Shown one piece after another: positions 8,906 to 16,982 of a stretch of 49,326 bases of DNA. A program made the position numbers and the translations under genes. The notes under the pieces were generated by a model. The model saw nothing but the letters and a program-made list of their open reading frames with translations, did not search any database and had not been told where the DNA came from. The first letter of the stretch is position 1. The number at the start of each line of letters is the position of its first letter. Location: contig CAYUIQ010000030.1 in the NCBI GenBank assembly GCA_964444795.1, positions 1 through 49,326 of the forward strand. Reading direction: 5' to 3'. The DNA is from JABMRP01 sp964444795 (GTDB lineage Bacteria; Planctomycetota; Planctomycetia; Pirellulales; Thermoguttaceae).

Positions 8906-8979
8906 GGGCGATTAGCTCAGTTGGCTAGAGCGCCACGTTTACACCGTGGATGTCGGCGGTTCGAGCCCGTCATCGCCCA
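8906..8979 (+). tRNA. tRNA-Val, anticodon UAC
   Basis: A complete cloverleaf is visible: acceptor GGGCGAT/ATCGCCC, D arm with AGCTCAGTTGGCTAGAGC, anticodon stem CCACG/CGTGG around the loop TTTACAC (anticodon TAC), and T loop GTTCGAGC. Discriminator A is followed by C, so CCA is not encoded and must be added after transcription. Confidence 0.96.
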
Positions 8980-9066
8980 CTCCCCCCCTTTGGTTACACA
9001 TTGTCGGCGTGCTGGTCGGCATGTGATAGCCGCTCTCTTTTCCCATGGCAGGAGTTCTCCCCAACG

Positions 9067-10053
9067 ATGTCCCGTGCGATTGTTCTCTTTTCCGGCGGTT
9101 TGGACTGTATGCTGGCCGCGCGGCTCTTGCAGGACCAAGGATTTGAAGTCGAAGGGTTGAACTTTCGCACCGTCTTTACCTGCTGCCAGGCATTGGCCGG
9201 GCAAGCGGCGGCCGAGTTGGGCATTCAATTGACCGTGGCGGAAGTCGACGACCGATACCTTCAGTTGATTCGCGAGCCGGAGTACGGCTACGGACGGGGG
9301 TTGAACCCGTGTATCGACTGCCGGATCTACATGTTTCGCCTTGCCCGGACGATGATGGAAGAGACCGGCGCCGACCTGGTCATCAGTGGTGAAGTGGTCG
9401 GCCAGCGTCCGATGAGCCAGAAACGGCGCGATCTGGACATCATCGCGCGCGAGTCCGGCTTGCAGGACCACCTGCTGCGCCCGCTGTCGGCCAAACTCCT
9501 TGAGCCAACCCTACCGGAACGCAACGGGTTGGTGGATCGGGAAGCGCTGTGCGACATCTCGGGCCGTTCGCGTTACCGGCAGATCGCCATGGCCCGGGAG
9601 TTCGGTTTCCGTCTCGTGCCGGATCCTTCGACCGGCTGCGCGCTGACCGAGCCGGGGTTTTCCAAACGGGTCGGCGATCTCATCAAATTTCATCCCCAGG
9701 CGACGCGATGGGATTTTGAATTGCTCAACACGGGCCGCCATCTTCGATACGACCGGCACACCAAGGTCGTCGTGGGGCGCAACGCGGAAGAGAACGAAGT
9801 GCTCGCCGCGTCTTTTGGGCGAAGTGAGGCCTCGCCGTCGGCCATGCTGATACCAGAGAACTTTTCCGGACCGACCGCCTTGATCGTCGGACGAATCGGA
9901 GAAGAGACGATTCGGTTCGCCACGGGATTGATGCTGCGTTTCTCTCGCCGGCACCAAGACGGCGACGCGCGAATCCGAGTGGAACACGACGGCACAGTCG
10001 AAGTGATCCGAGGGCACGCCGACCCGGCCGCCCAAACCGTATCGACTCTTTAG
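9067..10053 (+). CDS. ThiI-like PP-loop ATPase with NFACT-R-like C-terminus
   Basis: The 328-residue protein starts with a PP-loop ATP-pyrophosphatase signature, SGGLDCMLA (about residues 9-17). It continues with blocks typical of the tRNA-thiolation (ThiI/MnmA-like) families, including TGEV-like ISGEVVGQRPMSQ and LLRPLSAKLLEPT, and cysteines in CCQ (38-39), NPCIDC and STGCAL. The C-terminal part has GRHLRYDRHTKVVVGRNAEEN, resembling the RNA-binding NFACT-R (DUF814-like) domain described as fused to such enzymes. Thiolation or another modification of tRNA bases is inferred. The ATG at 9067 has AGGAG about 12 nt upstream. The frame is open further upstream, but that part overlaps the tRNA gene. 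It lies 87 bp after tRNA-Val and may be cotranscribed with it. A terminator follows at 10307. Confidence 0.82.
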   Translation: MSRAIVLFSGGLDCMLAARLLQDQGFEVEGLNFRTVFTCCQALAGQAAAELGIQLTVAEVDDRYLQLIREPEYGYGRGLNPCIDCRIYMFRLARTMMEETGADLVISGEVVGQRPMSQKRRDLDIIARESGLQDHLLRPLSAKLLEPTLPERNGLVDREALCDISGRSRYRQIAMAREFGFRLVPDPSTGCALTEPGFSKRVGDLIKFHPQATRWDFELLNTGRHLRYDRHTKVVVGRNAEENEVLAASFGRSEASPSAMLIPENFSGPTALIVGRIGEETIRFATGLMLRFSRRHQDGDARIRVEHDGTVEVIRGHADPAAQTVSTL

Positions 10054-10306
10054 CGGATCGTCGCCATCTCGCCGCAGCGCGATGTCGCCCGACCTCGTTC
10101 CCGTGCTCCGCGTGCCATCACACGGCTTCCGACGCGGGCGCGTCGGTGCGCAAATGCCGGCTTCACTGCCACCTCGACTAAATGCCTGCCAGACCGACCT
10201 CGGACGCGGCTTGCGGCCCCGAAGGCACTGTTGCCAAACGACTTGCGACGATTACCGGCAACTCGGCGAGGGGGCCTCCGGGCCAAGGAGGCGGGCCAAG
10301 AAAATA

Positions 10307-10340
10307 GAAACGCCCGGACACGTGCCCCGGGCGTTTCTTT
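10307..10340. terminator. Bidirectional intrinsic terminator
   Basis: A perfect 11-bp stem, GAAACGCCCGG (10307-10317) with CCGGGCGTTTC (10327-10337), encloses a 9-nt loop. It is followed by TTT on the plus strand and by TATTTTC on the minus strand. It lies between two convergent genes and can serve both. The rest of 10054-10405 shows no gene. Confidence 0.85.
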
Positions 10341-10405
10341 CTCGTCGTAGTCAATCACACGGCTAGAAGATGGAATCGCCCGCGAGGGCGAAGCCACCCG
10401 GCATC

Positions 10406-10636
10406 CTACTTCTTCTTCCGGGTCGCCTTCTTCTTCTTGGTCGCCTTCTTCTTCTTGGTAGCCTTCTTCTTCTTGGTAGCCTTCTTCTTCTTGGCTACCT
10501 TTTTCTTGGTAGCCTTCTTCTTCTTGGCTACCTTCTTCTTCTTGGCTACCTTCTTCTTCGTAGCCTTCTTCTTCTTGGCTACCTTCTTCTTCTTCGCTAC
10601 CTTCTTCTTCGCCGCCTTCTTCTTCTTCTTGGCCAC
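10406..10636 (-). CDS. Lysine-repeat protein resembling a histone H1 tail
   Basis: The 76-residue protein is almost entirely Lys, Ala, Thr and Val in units such as KKKKAT and KKKVA. Such proteins bind nucleic acid by charge and are known from planctomycetes and other bacteria as histone-H1-like or HU-tail-like proteins, so a nucleoid role is inferred. The start is GTG at 10636, chosen because a perfect AGGAGG lies 7 nt upstream (10644-10649). The repeated AAG codons make the locus prone to slippage, so repeat number may vary between strains. The opposite strand is open only because of the repeat. Confidence 0.82.
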   Translation of the reverse strand: MAKKKKKAAKKKVAKKKKVAKKKKATKKKVAKKKKVAKKKKATKKKVAKKKKATKKKKATKKKKATKKKKATRKKK

Positions 10637-11788
10637 CTTACGTCCTCCTAACTAGCATTTCGGGCGACATCCATGCCGATAGCCGGGCTGGGGCGGTAGC
10701 TCGGCAGGTTCGCCACTGAAACAACACAACGCACTCACCAACATCCTTGCCTCGACGCAAAACCGCGCCGAATCGGGTTGTGGTTGCCGTTGACCCGTCC
10801 TGACTTTTATCTCCCTTGCCTAAGGGTTTTCAGGTTCGTCTTCTTGTCTCAAGGTCCCACATCGCCTCAATGCCGTATAATCCTACAAATTCCGTGGAAC
10901 TTTGCAAGCACAATTTGCACTTTACGGGAAAAAAAGTTTGCGTTGTAGGGTGCGCGCAGCCGCGCCACAACCGTTTCTCGCATCGCTTCCGCAAGACGAA
11001 AATTCTTTTCAACCCGCTTTTCTTCGCGCGCGTTTCAACATCCGAAAATCGTATCTTATCGCGCTTCCATCACCACGCGCAGCGTGTGAAAAGGAGAGCG
11101 AAGTCACACGAGAACTTCTTTGCCTCGCACCATCGGCCGCCTCGCGCAGGCGCGCATGTCGACACGCTGGAACCTGCTCTCACCACAGCCACAACACGTC
11201 GCGAACCGAGCGGCTCAACGGAAACGCGGGCCGAGGAGATGCCCACCGTGGCGGGGAAGGCCCGTCTCTCACGGGCCGTTCCTTACGGCAGATGCAACTC
11301 GTTTCTCTGCAATACTTTACGGCATTATTCGCGGGCAGATCCGAGGCGGAATTCATCACCCACGACCGACCGATTCCGGCGAGAACAGTGCCGCTTGCCG
11401 TAAGATATCCCATGCACTCTCGTTGCCGCGAGTCTTGTCTGGCGGAAGCTTCGTCTTGGGGTCGTTGACCTGCCTGCGCAAGTGGAATCGATCTTGCTTC
11501 CTGTCGGTCATACCACCCCGGACCACTTCGCCAGGCGACGAGCAACGCATTGCCCGCAAGGGGCGATCGAACGACTCCGGCGCGCTGGAGAAAACGCGTG
11601 CGGCGGCACCTTGCGCGAATCAACGCGCCGGTGCATCGGAGGGTGCTCGACCGTTTCGCGGCCGACGACGTGACTCCAAAAAAAACTCTCCAGATTCTTT
11701 TCCCGGCGGGACACTTTTCGCGCGAAATCGACCTTCGCGACGTGCGAAATAGTCAGTGGCCGGTCATACCGGGTTCAGTTTCCCGGTG
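10637..11788. other. 1.15-kb region without a recognised gene
   Basis: Short reading frames exist but none shows protein-like composition or a recognisable motif. Part of it (about 10800-11100) is AT-richer than its surroundings and has runs such as GGGAAAAAAAG. It holds the promoter region of the lysine-repeat gene on the minus strand. Nothing else can be supported. Confidence 0.5.
11768..11787 (-). terminator. Weak hairpin after the histidine kinase gene
   Basis: ACCGGG (11768-11773) pairs with CCCGGT (11782-11787), starting one base after the kinase stop on the minus strand. There is no T run, so it may only protect the 3' end. Confidence 0.3.
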
Positions 11789-14548
11789 TCAGGTGGACTG
11801 GCCGTTCGGCGTCACGGTGAAACAGAAAGTCGACCCGTGCCCCGAGCCCTCCGATTCGATCCAGATGCGTCCGCCATGCACTTCGACAATCCGCTTGACC
11901 AAGGCCAGGCCTATTCCGGAGCCTTCCACGCTCTGGTCCAGTTGATCGAACAGTCCGAAGACTCTCTCGTGGTATCGCGGCTCGATCCCGATTCCGTTGT
12001 CGCGAACGTAGCAGATCGCCTGATTGCCGCCCCGGCGCGAACCGATTTCGACCCGCGGCTCAGAGGTATCGCCCATGTACTTCACTGCATTGTCGATCAG
12101 ATTCTGCAAGACCTCCAAGAGCCGCACCCGGTCGCCAAAGACCAGGGGCAAGTCCGGGGATATCTCGACTTGCACTCGGTTCTCCTTGACTTGTCCGCCG
12201 ACAAGCTCAAGCGCCTCGCGGGCCACTTCCTCCAGCGACACGTTCTCCGAGGGGTTGATCAATCGGCCGATCCGCGACAGTTCCAGCAGATCCCTCAGCA
12301 ACTGGTCCATCTTGTCGGCCGCGCTGGAGATGCGGGCAAGGTCATCCCCCACGGTCTCAGAGCCTCCTCGGGCCAGATCTCGCCGCAACATCCCGACGTA
12401 TCCCTGGATGGTAATCAGGGGGCTCTTCAGGTCGTGGGAAACGGTGTAGGCGAACCGTTCCAATTCGGCGTTCTGGGCCTCCAGTTTGGCGATCAAGGCT
12501 TCTCGCGCCTCCTCCGCCTGCTTGCGCTCGCTGATGTCGCGGCCGATGGAGATAAGGTGTTTCGGTACGCCTTGCTCATTTTTGACCACCGAGACATTAT
12601 ACTCGGTGGGAATCCTGCGACCATCCTTGCATATCACCTCCAGCTCGATCACACCTTTCCCCGTCTCCAGGACCTCCGGGATGAAGAGGCGTGCCCGTTC
12701 CAGGTCCTCGGGGCTGTAGTAGGAATCTGGCGATGTCATCGCGGCTATCTCTTCATCGGTGTACCCGGTGGCATCACGGAATGCCCGATTCCAGCGAATG
12801 GCTCTTCCGGTGGCAGACTCGAAGAGGAAGAATGTATCCTGCTGGGAACTCAACGCGGTCTCGGTGAACTCCTTCTCGTTGCGCAGCGCCTCTTCAGCCC
12901 GCTTGCGCTCGGTGATGTCACGCCAGGTGCCGAAGAGAGTTCGCTGTCCGCGATACACTATCGCCGTCGCCGCGACCTCGACCCAGATCTCCGTCCCGTC
13001 GAGGCGACGATGCACCCACTCGAAGAGGCCGCTCCCCGTCTCCATCGCTTCGCGAACACAAGCAGCCGCTTTGACGGCCGACCGAGAGCCGTCCGGCTGG
13101 AATTCCGGCGACAACGCGACGGGGCTGAGACCGACGACCTGCTCGCGACTTCCTCTCAGCATCGACAAGGCGGCTTGGTTGCAGTCGACCAGGATTCCGT
13201 CCGCGAGCAGCATATTGGCGTCCGGGGCGTCTTCGAAGAGGTTCCGGAACCGGGCTTCGCTCTCTCGCAACGCCTCGTCCGCCCGCTTGCGTTCGGTGGC
13301 AATTCGACCACTGACAACGAACCCCTTAATCTGTTGATCTTCGTTCGTATACGGGGAATAGCCGATGTCCATGTACTGCCGCCCGGCAACGGGAAAGTCG
13401 AACCAATCTTCGTACCGGACGTCCTCCCCAGCTAAACAACGTTCGGCATTCGGCCTTACGGTCGCATCGAAGAATTCCTGTCCGAAGATTTCAGCCGCTG
13501 TATGCCCAATCAGTTCGTCGTGTGTCTTGCCGAACGCTTTCAGATATGCCTCGTTGGCAGCAAGGTAGACGTGGTTCTCATCCAGCATCGCCAGCATATC
13601 GGTGGAACCGGAGACGATGTACTCCATTCGCCGCAGTTCGTCCTCCGCCTCTTTACGCTCAGCGATTTCTGCTTTGAGCGTCTCATTGGCCTGTTCCAGT
13701 TTGGTGATCAGTTGCTCCCGTTCTTTCTCGATCCGCCTCCGCTCGGTGATATCGCGATCCACCCCTCGATAACCGGCGATCTTCCCTTCCGCGTCGAGAA
13801 TCGGAACGCCACTTGTCTCAATGACAATGCGCCGGCCATCTCTGTGCAGATTGACGTTTTCCAGTGCGACGATTGGTTCGCCCTTTCTTGCCGCGTCCTT
13901 GAAAACCTCCTCAATTCGCGCCGCCTCTTCCGCCGGCATCAGGTCAAACGGGGTCTTGCCGACGACCTCGTCCGGCTTGTATCCCAAGATGGCCTCAACC
14001 TTCGGGCTGGCATGCGTGTAGACGCCTTCCGCACCAACTTCCCATATCCAGTCGCCGTAAGCCTCGACAAGTCCCCGAAACTTTGTCTCGCTCTGGCGCA
14101 GAGCCTCCTCCGCCTGCTTGCCCTCGGTGATGTCGCGGGCAACGCACTGAATCTCGCGCAGGTGGCCGGCCGGCCCGTAGGACAGCCGGCCGACCGTCTC
14201 CACCCAGATGCATCTGCCGTCCTTGCGCTTCATGCGGTGCCGCACGCGGTAGTGCTCATCGTGTCTCTCGACCGCGTGGTTAATGGCGGCAATGACCGCC
14301 CGCAGGTCATCGGGATGCACATAGTCGGCCGCGCGTGTGCGGACGAGTTCCTCTGGTGTGTATCCCAGAAGGACGCGGCAAGAGGGGCTGACGTACGTGA
14401 AGGTGCTATCCGGGAGGTGTCGGGAGATCACGTCTCCCATATTCTCCACGAGCAGCCGAAGCTGCCTGTCATTCTCACTTAGCTCGTCCTCCGCCATCCC
14501 TTGCGGGTGGCTGTCGTTCGCATCGCTCAAGATGTGCTCCTTTCTCAT
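11789..14548 (-). CDS. Soluble sensor histidine kinase with five PAS domains
   Basis: The 919-residue protein has five PAS units in tandem, most closed by a PAC motif such as ARDITEGKQAEEALR, DRDITERRRIEKE, WRDITERKRAEEALR or GRDISERKQAEEA. They are followed by a HisKA domain with FAYTVSHDLKSPL (phospho-acceptor His at about 694) and a HATPase domain with LIDNAVKYM, RDNGIGIEP and GSGIGLALV. No transmembrane segment is present, so the sensor is cytoplasmic. No response regulator or receiver domain lies nearby, so the partner is encoded elsewhere. The ATG at 14548 has no good ribosome site. AAGGAG inside the first codons would favour TTG at 14530 as the real start. The gene follows the radical SAM gene by 18 bp and is probably cotranscribed with it. 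Confidence 0.93.
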   Translation of the reverse strand: MRKEHILSDANDSHPQGMAEDELSENDRQLRLLVENMGDVISRHLPDSTFTYVSPSCRVLLGYTPEELVRTRAADYVHPDDLRAVIAAINHAVERHDEHYRVRHRMKRKDGRCIWVETVGRLSYGPAGHLREIQCVARDITEGKQAEEALRQSETKFRGLVEAYGDWIWEVGAEGVYTHASPKVEAILGYKPDEVVGKTPFDLMPAEEAARIEEVFKDAARKGEPIVALENVNLHRDGRRIVIETSGVPILDAEGKIAGYRGVDRDITERRRIEKEREQLITKLEQANETLKAEIAERKEAEDELRRMEYIVSGSTDMLAMLDENHVYLAANEAYLKAFGKTHDELIGHTAAEIFGQEFFDATVRPNAERCLAGEDVRYEDWFDFPVAGRQYMDIGYSPYTNEDQQIKGFVVSGRIATERKRADEALRESEARFRNLFEDAPDANMLLADGILVDCNQAALSMLRGSREQVVGLSPVALSPEFQPDGSRSAVKAAACVREAMETGSGLFEWVHRRLDGTEIWVEVAATAIVYRGQRTLFGTWRDITERKRAEEALRNEKEFTETALSSQQDTFFLFESATGRAIRWNRAFRDATGYTDEEIAAMTSPDSYYSPEDLERARLFIPEVLETGKGVIELEVICKDGRRIPTEYNVSVVKNEQGVPKHLISIGRDISERKQAEEAREALIAKLEAQNAELERFAYTVSHDLKSPLITIQGYVGMLRRDLARGGSETVGDDLARISSAADKMDQLLRDLLELSRIGRLINPSENVSLEEVAREALELVGGQVKENRVQVEISPDLPLVFGDRVRLLEVLQNLIDNAVKYMGDTSEPRVEIGSRRGGNQAICYVRDNGIGIEPRYHERVFGLFDQLDQSVEGSGIGLALVKRIVEVHGGRIWIESEGSGHGSTFCFTVTPNGQST

Positions 14549-14566
14549 GACCCACGGCCGGACTCG

Positions 14567-15967
14567 TCACTTCACCGGCTTGCCCAGCCACTTGCGCATT
14601 TTCCGGTCCGCCTGCGTGGCCACCAGCAGCGCCAGGAAGAGGGGGATCGTCAGCGCCCCCTTGGCCAACACGCGCCAGTGCAGGAGCCGCGCCATCTTGT
14701 TCACCACGTGGACCACGTGCCGCGGGCCGTGAAATCGCTTATCGATCCGCTTGCGCAGGGCGGCGATGTGCTGCGACGAGTAGTCGTCGCTGTAGATGAA
14801 GCCTTCGGCGTCAATGTGGTAGCCCGGCGTCTGCTCGACCAGTTCGCTCAGGCCCGAGTGCGGCTCGTTGCGCAAGCGGGAGACGTGGATCAGGTCGACG
14901 CCGATCGACCGGGCGAACGACGCGGTGGAGAGCATCTGCTCCTCGGTTTCGCCGATGTTGCCGACGATGAAATACGCGTTGATGATCATCTTCGACTTGC
15001 GGAGCACTTCGAACCGCTTGCGGACCATCTCGATGTTGAACCCCTTGCCCATCGACTTCAGCGTCGCGTCCTGCGTCGACTCGACGCCGATCAGCAGAGC
15101 GAAGAACCCGGCCTGCTCCATCTTGCGGATGACGTCGGGACGCTTGGCAATCTCCAGCCGGGCGTTGACGATGTAGTGCTTGCGAATCTTCTTCTCGATC
15201 AGCAGATCGCAGATCTCGATGACCCGGTCCGGCTGATGCGTGAACACGTCGTCGACGAAGATGACCAGATCGGCGTCGATCTGTTCGATCTCTCGCACAA
15301 TCGACTCGACCGACCGCGGCGTCCAGCATCGCTTCACGCCCCACGGGTTGACCGCGAAGTTGCAGAATTTGCAGTTGAACGGACAGCCGCGCGACCCGGC
15401 CACTTTGTCGATCGTAAGCCCCGTGCTCACGCCCTTGCTGGTCAGGTAGTACGGCTTGCGGCGCAAATCGCGAGCGGGCAGCAGATCCTCGTCCAGCGGC
15501 GCGTTGGCGCGCGGCGGATTGTGGATCAATTCACCGTCGTCCCCGCGGTGGGTCAGACCGGCGACCTCCGACCACGGACGCCCCTCGGCGATCTCCACAA
15601 TCGCCTGCTCGCCGTCGCCGCAGACCACGGCGTCCACGTTCGGACACGCCTCGAGCCAGTAACGCGGATTCTCCGTTGCCGTCCGCCCGCCCAAGATCGT
15701 CGTCACGCCCGGCGGCATGGAGTTGATCTCGTCGCGGATCGAATCGAGATCCCTCCGCCAGTTGACGCTGTAGCAGATCAAATCGGTCTCCGGCCGGAGA
15801 AAAGGCCGTGCGCTGGGCTCGCGTTCATGCCGGAAGTTGATCAGATCGATCTGCTCGGCATACGGACGCAGCGCGGCGGCGACGTACTCCAACCCCAACG
15901 GCGGGAAGGACGTCATCGAACTGCTCGTGCGTGGATAAGGAAAGACACAGAGGACGTGGCGATACAT
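14567..15967 (-). CDS. B12-binding radical SAM protein
   Basis: The 466-residue protein begins MYRHVLCVFPYPRTSSS and has an N-terminal B12-binding-like domain (about 1-150, with PPLGLEYVAAAL and ILGGRTATE). The radical SAM core follows, with the cluster motif CPFNCKFC (about residue 195) and VDDVFTH. A C-terminal hydrophobic stretch (IPLFLALLVA) may attach it to the membrane. Related enzymes perform methylations or ring modifications on poorly activated carbons; the substrate here is unknown. The start at ATG 15967 was chosen over an upstream ATG at 16033 because AAGGAAG lies 13 nt before it and conservation-like sequence begins there. It leads a minus-strand unit with the PAS kinase. Confidence 0.88.
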   Translation of the reverse strand: MYRHVLCVFPYPRTSSSMTSFPPLGLEYVAAALRPYAEQIDLINFRHEREPSARPFLRPETDLICYSVNWRRDLDSIRDEINSMPPGVTTILGGRTATENPRYWLEACPNVDAVVCGDGEQAIVEIAEGRPWSEVAGLTHRGDDGELIHNPPRANAPLDEDLLPARDLRRKPYYLTSKGVSTGLTIDKVAGSRGCPFNCKFCNFAVNPWGVKRCWTPRSVESIVREIEQIDADLVIFVDDVFTHQPDRVIEICDLLIEKKIRKHYIVNARLEIAKRPDVIRKMEQAGFFALLIGVESTQDATLKSMGKGFNIEMVRKRFEVLRKSKMIINAYFIVGNIGETEEQMLSTASFARSIGVDLIHVSRLRNEPHSGLSELVEQTPGYHIDAEGFIYSDDYSSQHIAALRKRIDKRFHGPRHVVHVVNKMARLLHWRVLAKGALTIPLFLALLVATQADRKMRKWLGKPVK

Positions 15968-16464
15968 GGTTTGATCTCGGCTTCCTTGCGCGGACGCATC
16001 AATGGGAGAAGACCCAGACGGGCCATGGCTCATGGGGCGCGGCCCGGAGGGAAGTTAATTGTCACCCGCCGGTCATGCGGAGACAAGCCCAGTTTGCGAT
16101 TCCCCGGGTGGTCTCTTAGCCCCTTAGCAGCCCGTTGAAGAGGTCGTGTGCCACGGCTTGTTTGCACGCAGTGCGGCCCTTGGCAGCGGAGAAGCACGGC
16201 TCACGAGTAGGCCGTGCCGGACGCTGAAGACCGAGACCGAACCGTGGCCGACTTGCCCTCGACTGGGTGGACTCGAGCTTGCTCCGGATAACACCTCGGG
16301 ACGCGCCGATTGGCTGCGTCCACGGGAAAGCGAGGAACGATCAAGATTCGTTGATTTTTGGCGGGCGTGTCGCGGGGAGCCCCAGGCCGAACCCGCAGCG
16401 CAAAGAAAAACCCCGGTCTTGCCGGGGATTAGGGGTGGTTGCGACTTAGCGCAACCCACCCAAG
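15968..16464. other. Intergenic region, possible mobile-element debris
   Basis: No gene was recognised. The stretch 16128-16235 has CAGCCCGTTGAAGAGG and several CACGGC/GCCGTG half-repeats, for example CACGGC and GCCGTG around 16195-16219. Similar strings occur at ends of insertion sequences and in interspersed repeats of planctomycetes, but this is recollection, not comparison. The region ends with the tRNA terminator. Confidence 0.35.
16401..16427 (-). terminator. Intrinsic terminator of the initiator tRNA gene
   Basis: On the minus strand a CCCCGG stem with a 5-nt loop (16411-16427) is followed by TTTTTCTTT (16410-16402). It lies 37 bp after the 3' end of the tRNA. Confidence 0.85.
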
Positions 16465-16537
16465 TGGCGGGGGCAGGACTCGAACCTGCGACCTCTAGGT
16501 TATGAGCCTAGCGAGCTGCCAACTGCTCCACCCCGCG
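16465..16537 (-). tRNA. Initiator tRNA-Met (fMet), anticodon CAU
   Basis: The sequence begins CGCGGGGTGGAGCAG and has loop CTCATAA, AGGTCG variable region and GTTCGAGTC T loop, closely matching known bacterial initiators. Position 1 is C and is unpaired with C72 (classical initiators have C1-A72). The anticodon stem is CTAGG/CCTAG, so pair 29-41 is A-U and only two of the three G-C pairs next to the loop are present. CCA is not encoded. A terminator lies downstream. Confidence 0.93.
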
Positions 16538-16982
16538 TTATGCGGCTCCGTGGCGGCTCCCCATCGTGGGGGAAGTCGCCGGGCCGGATAAGCATTATTG
16601 TATCACGATTTCGACAATCGTCGAGGCCCTCGCCAGTTTTTGTCCGCTAATTTGATGCCAACCCAACCAACAATCCGCCCGAACCCCCCGCCGGTCGGGG
16701 CGGATGGGAACAGGCGTGGGAATACTCGGGCAACTTCACCACGAAACAAGTGACGGAGAAGTGGTAGCCAATTCCCAAACGGCCAATTTCCGAAGCGGTA
16801 TGTTCCGCACGACCGGCACTGGGGACCTCGTTTCCTTGGCGCTGTGTTGGGAAGCTGATAGACTCACAGGCGCCGACGTATCTTTCGGCTATGATGGACA
16901 ATAGATAGCGCCGTGGGTGGCACAACGGCGGGCGGTTTGAGCGAATGGTATTCCCGCCGACCGATGAACAGGAGGAATCTGG
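16538..16982. other. Intergenic region upstream of the toroid protein
   Basis: The flanking genes are divergent. TATGAT near 16888 could be a -10 box for the plus-strand gene, but no matching -35 element is seen. A reading frame on the minus strand overlaps the next gene and is a shadow. AGGAGG before 16983 is the ribosome site of that gene. Confidence 0.5.

Noticed and set aside
10406..10636. CRISPR-like or microsatellite array in the CTTCTTCTT region
   Set aside because: The repeat has no spacers and is explained by codons of a lysine-repeat protein with a strong ribosome site.
10437..10655. Phe/Leu-rich plus-strand frame that looks like a membrane protein
   Set aside because: It is the complement of the AAG repeats of the lysine-rich gene.
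10816..11403. 195-codon frame in the 10.6-11.8 kb region
   Set aside because: No protein-like pattern, no ribosome site and overlapping alternatives of similar length.
11756..13435. 559-codon plus-strand frame
   Set aside because: It is fully antisense to the PAS histidine kinase, and its text mirrors that gene.
14501..16138. 545-codon plus-strand frame
   Set aside because: It is antisense to the radical SAM gene and has no recognisable motif.
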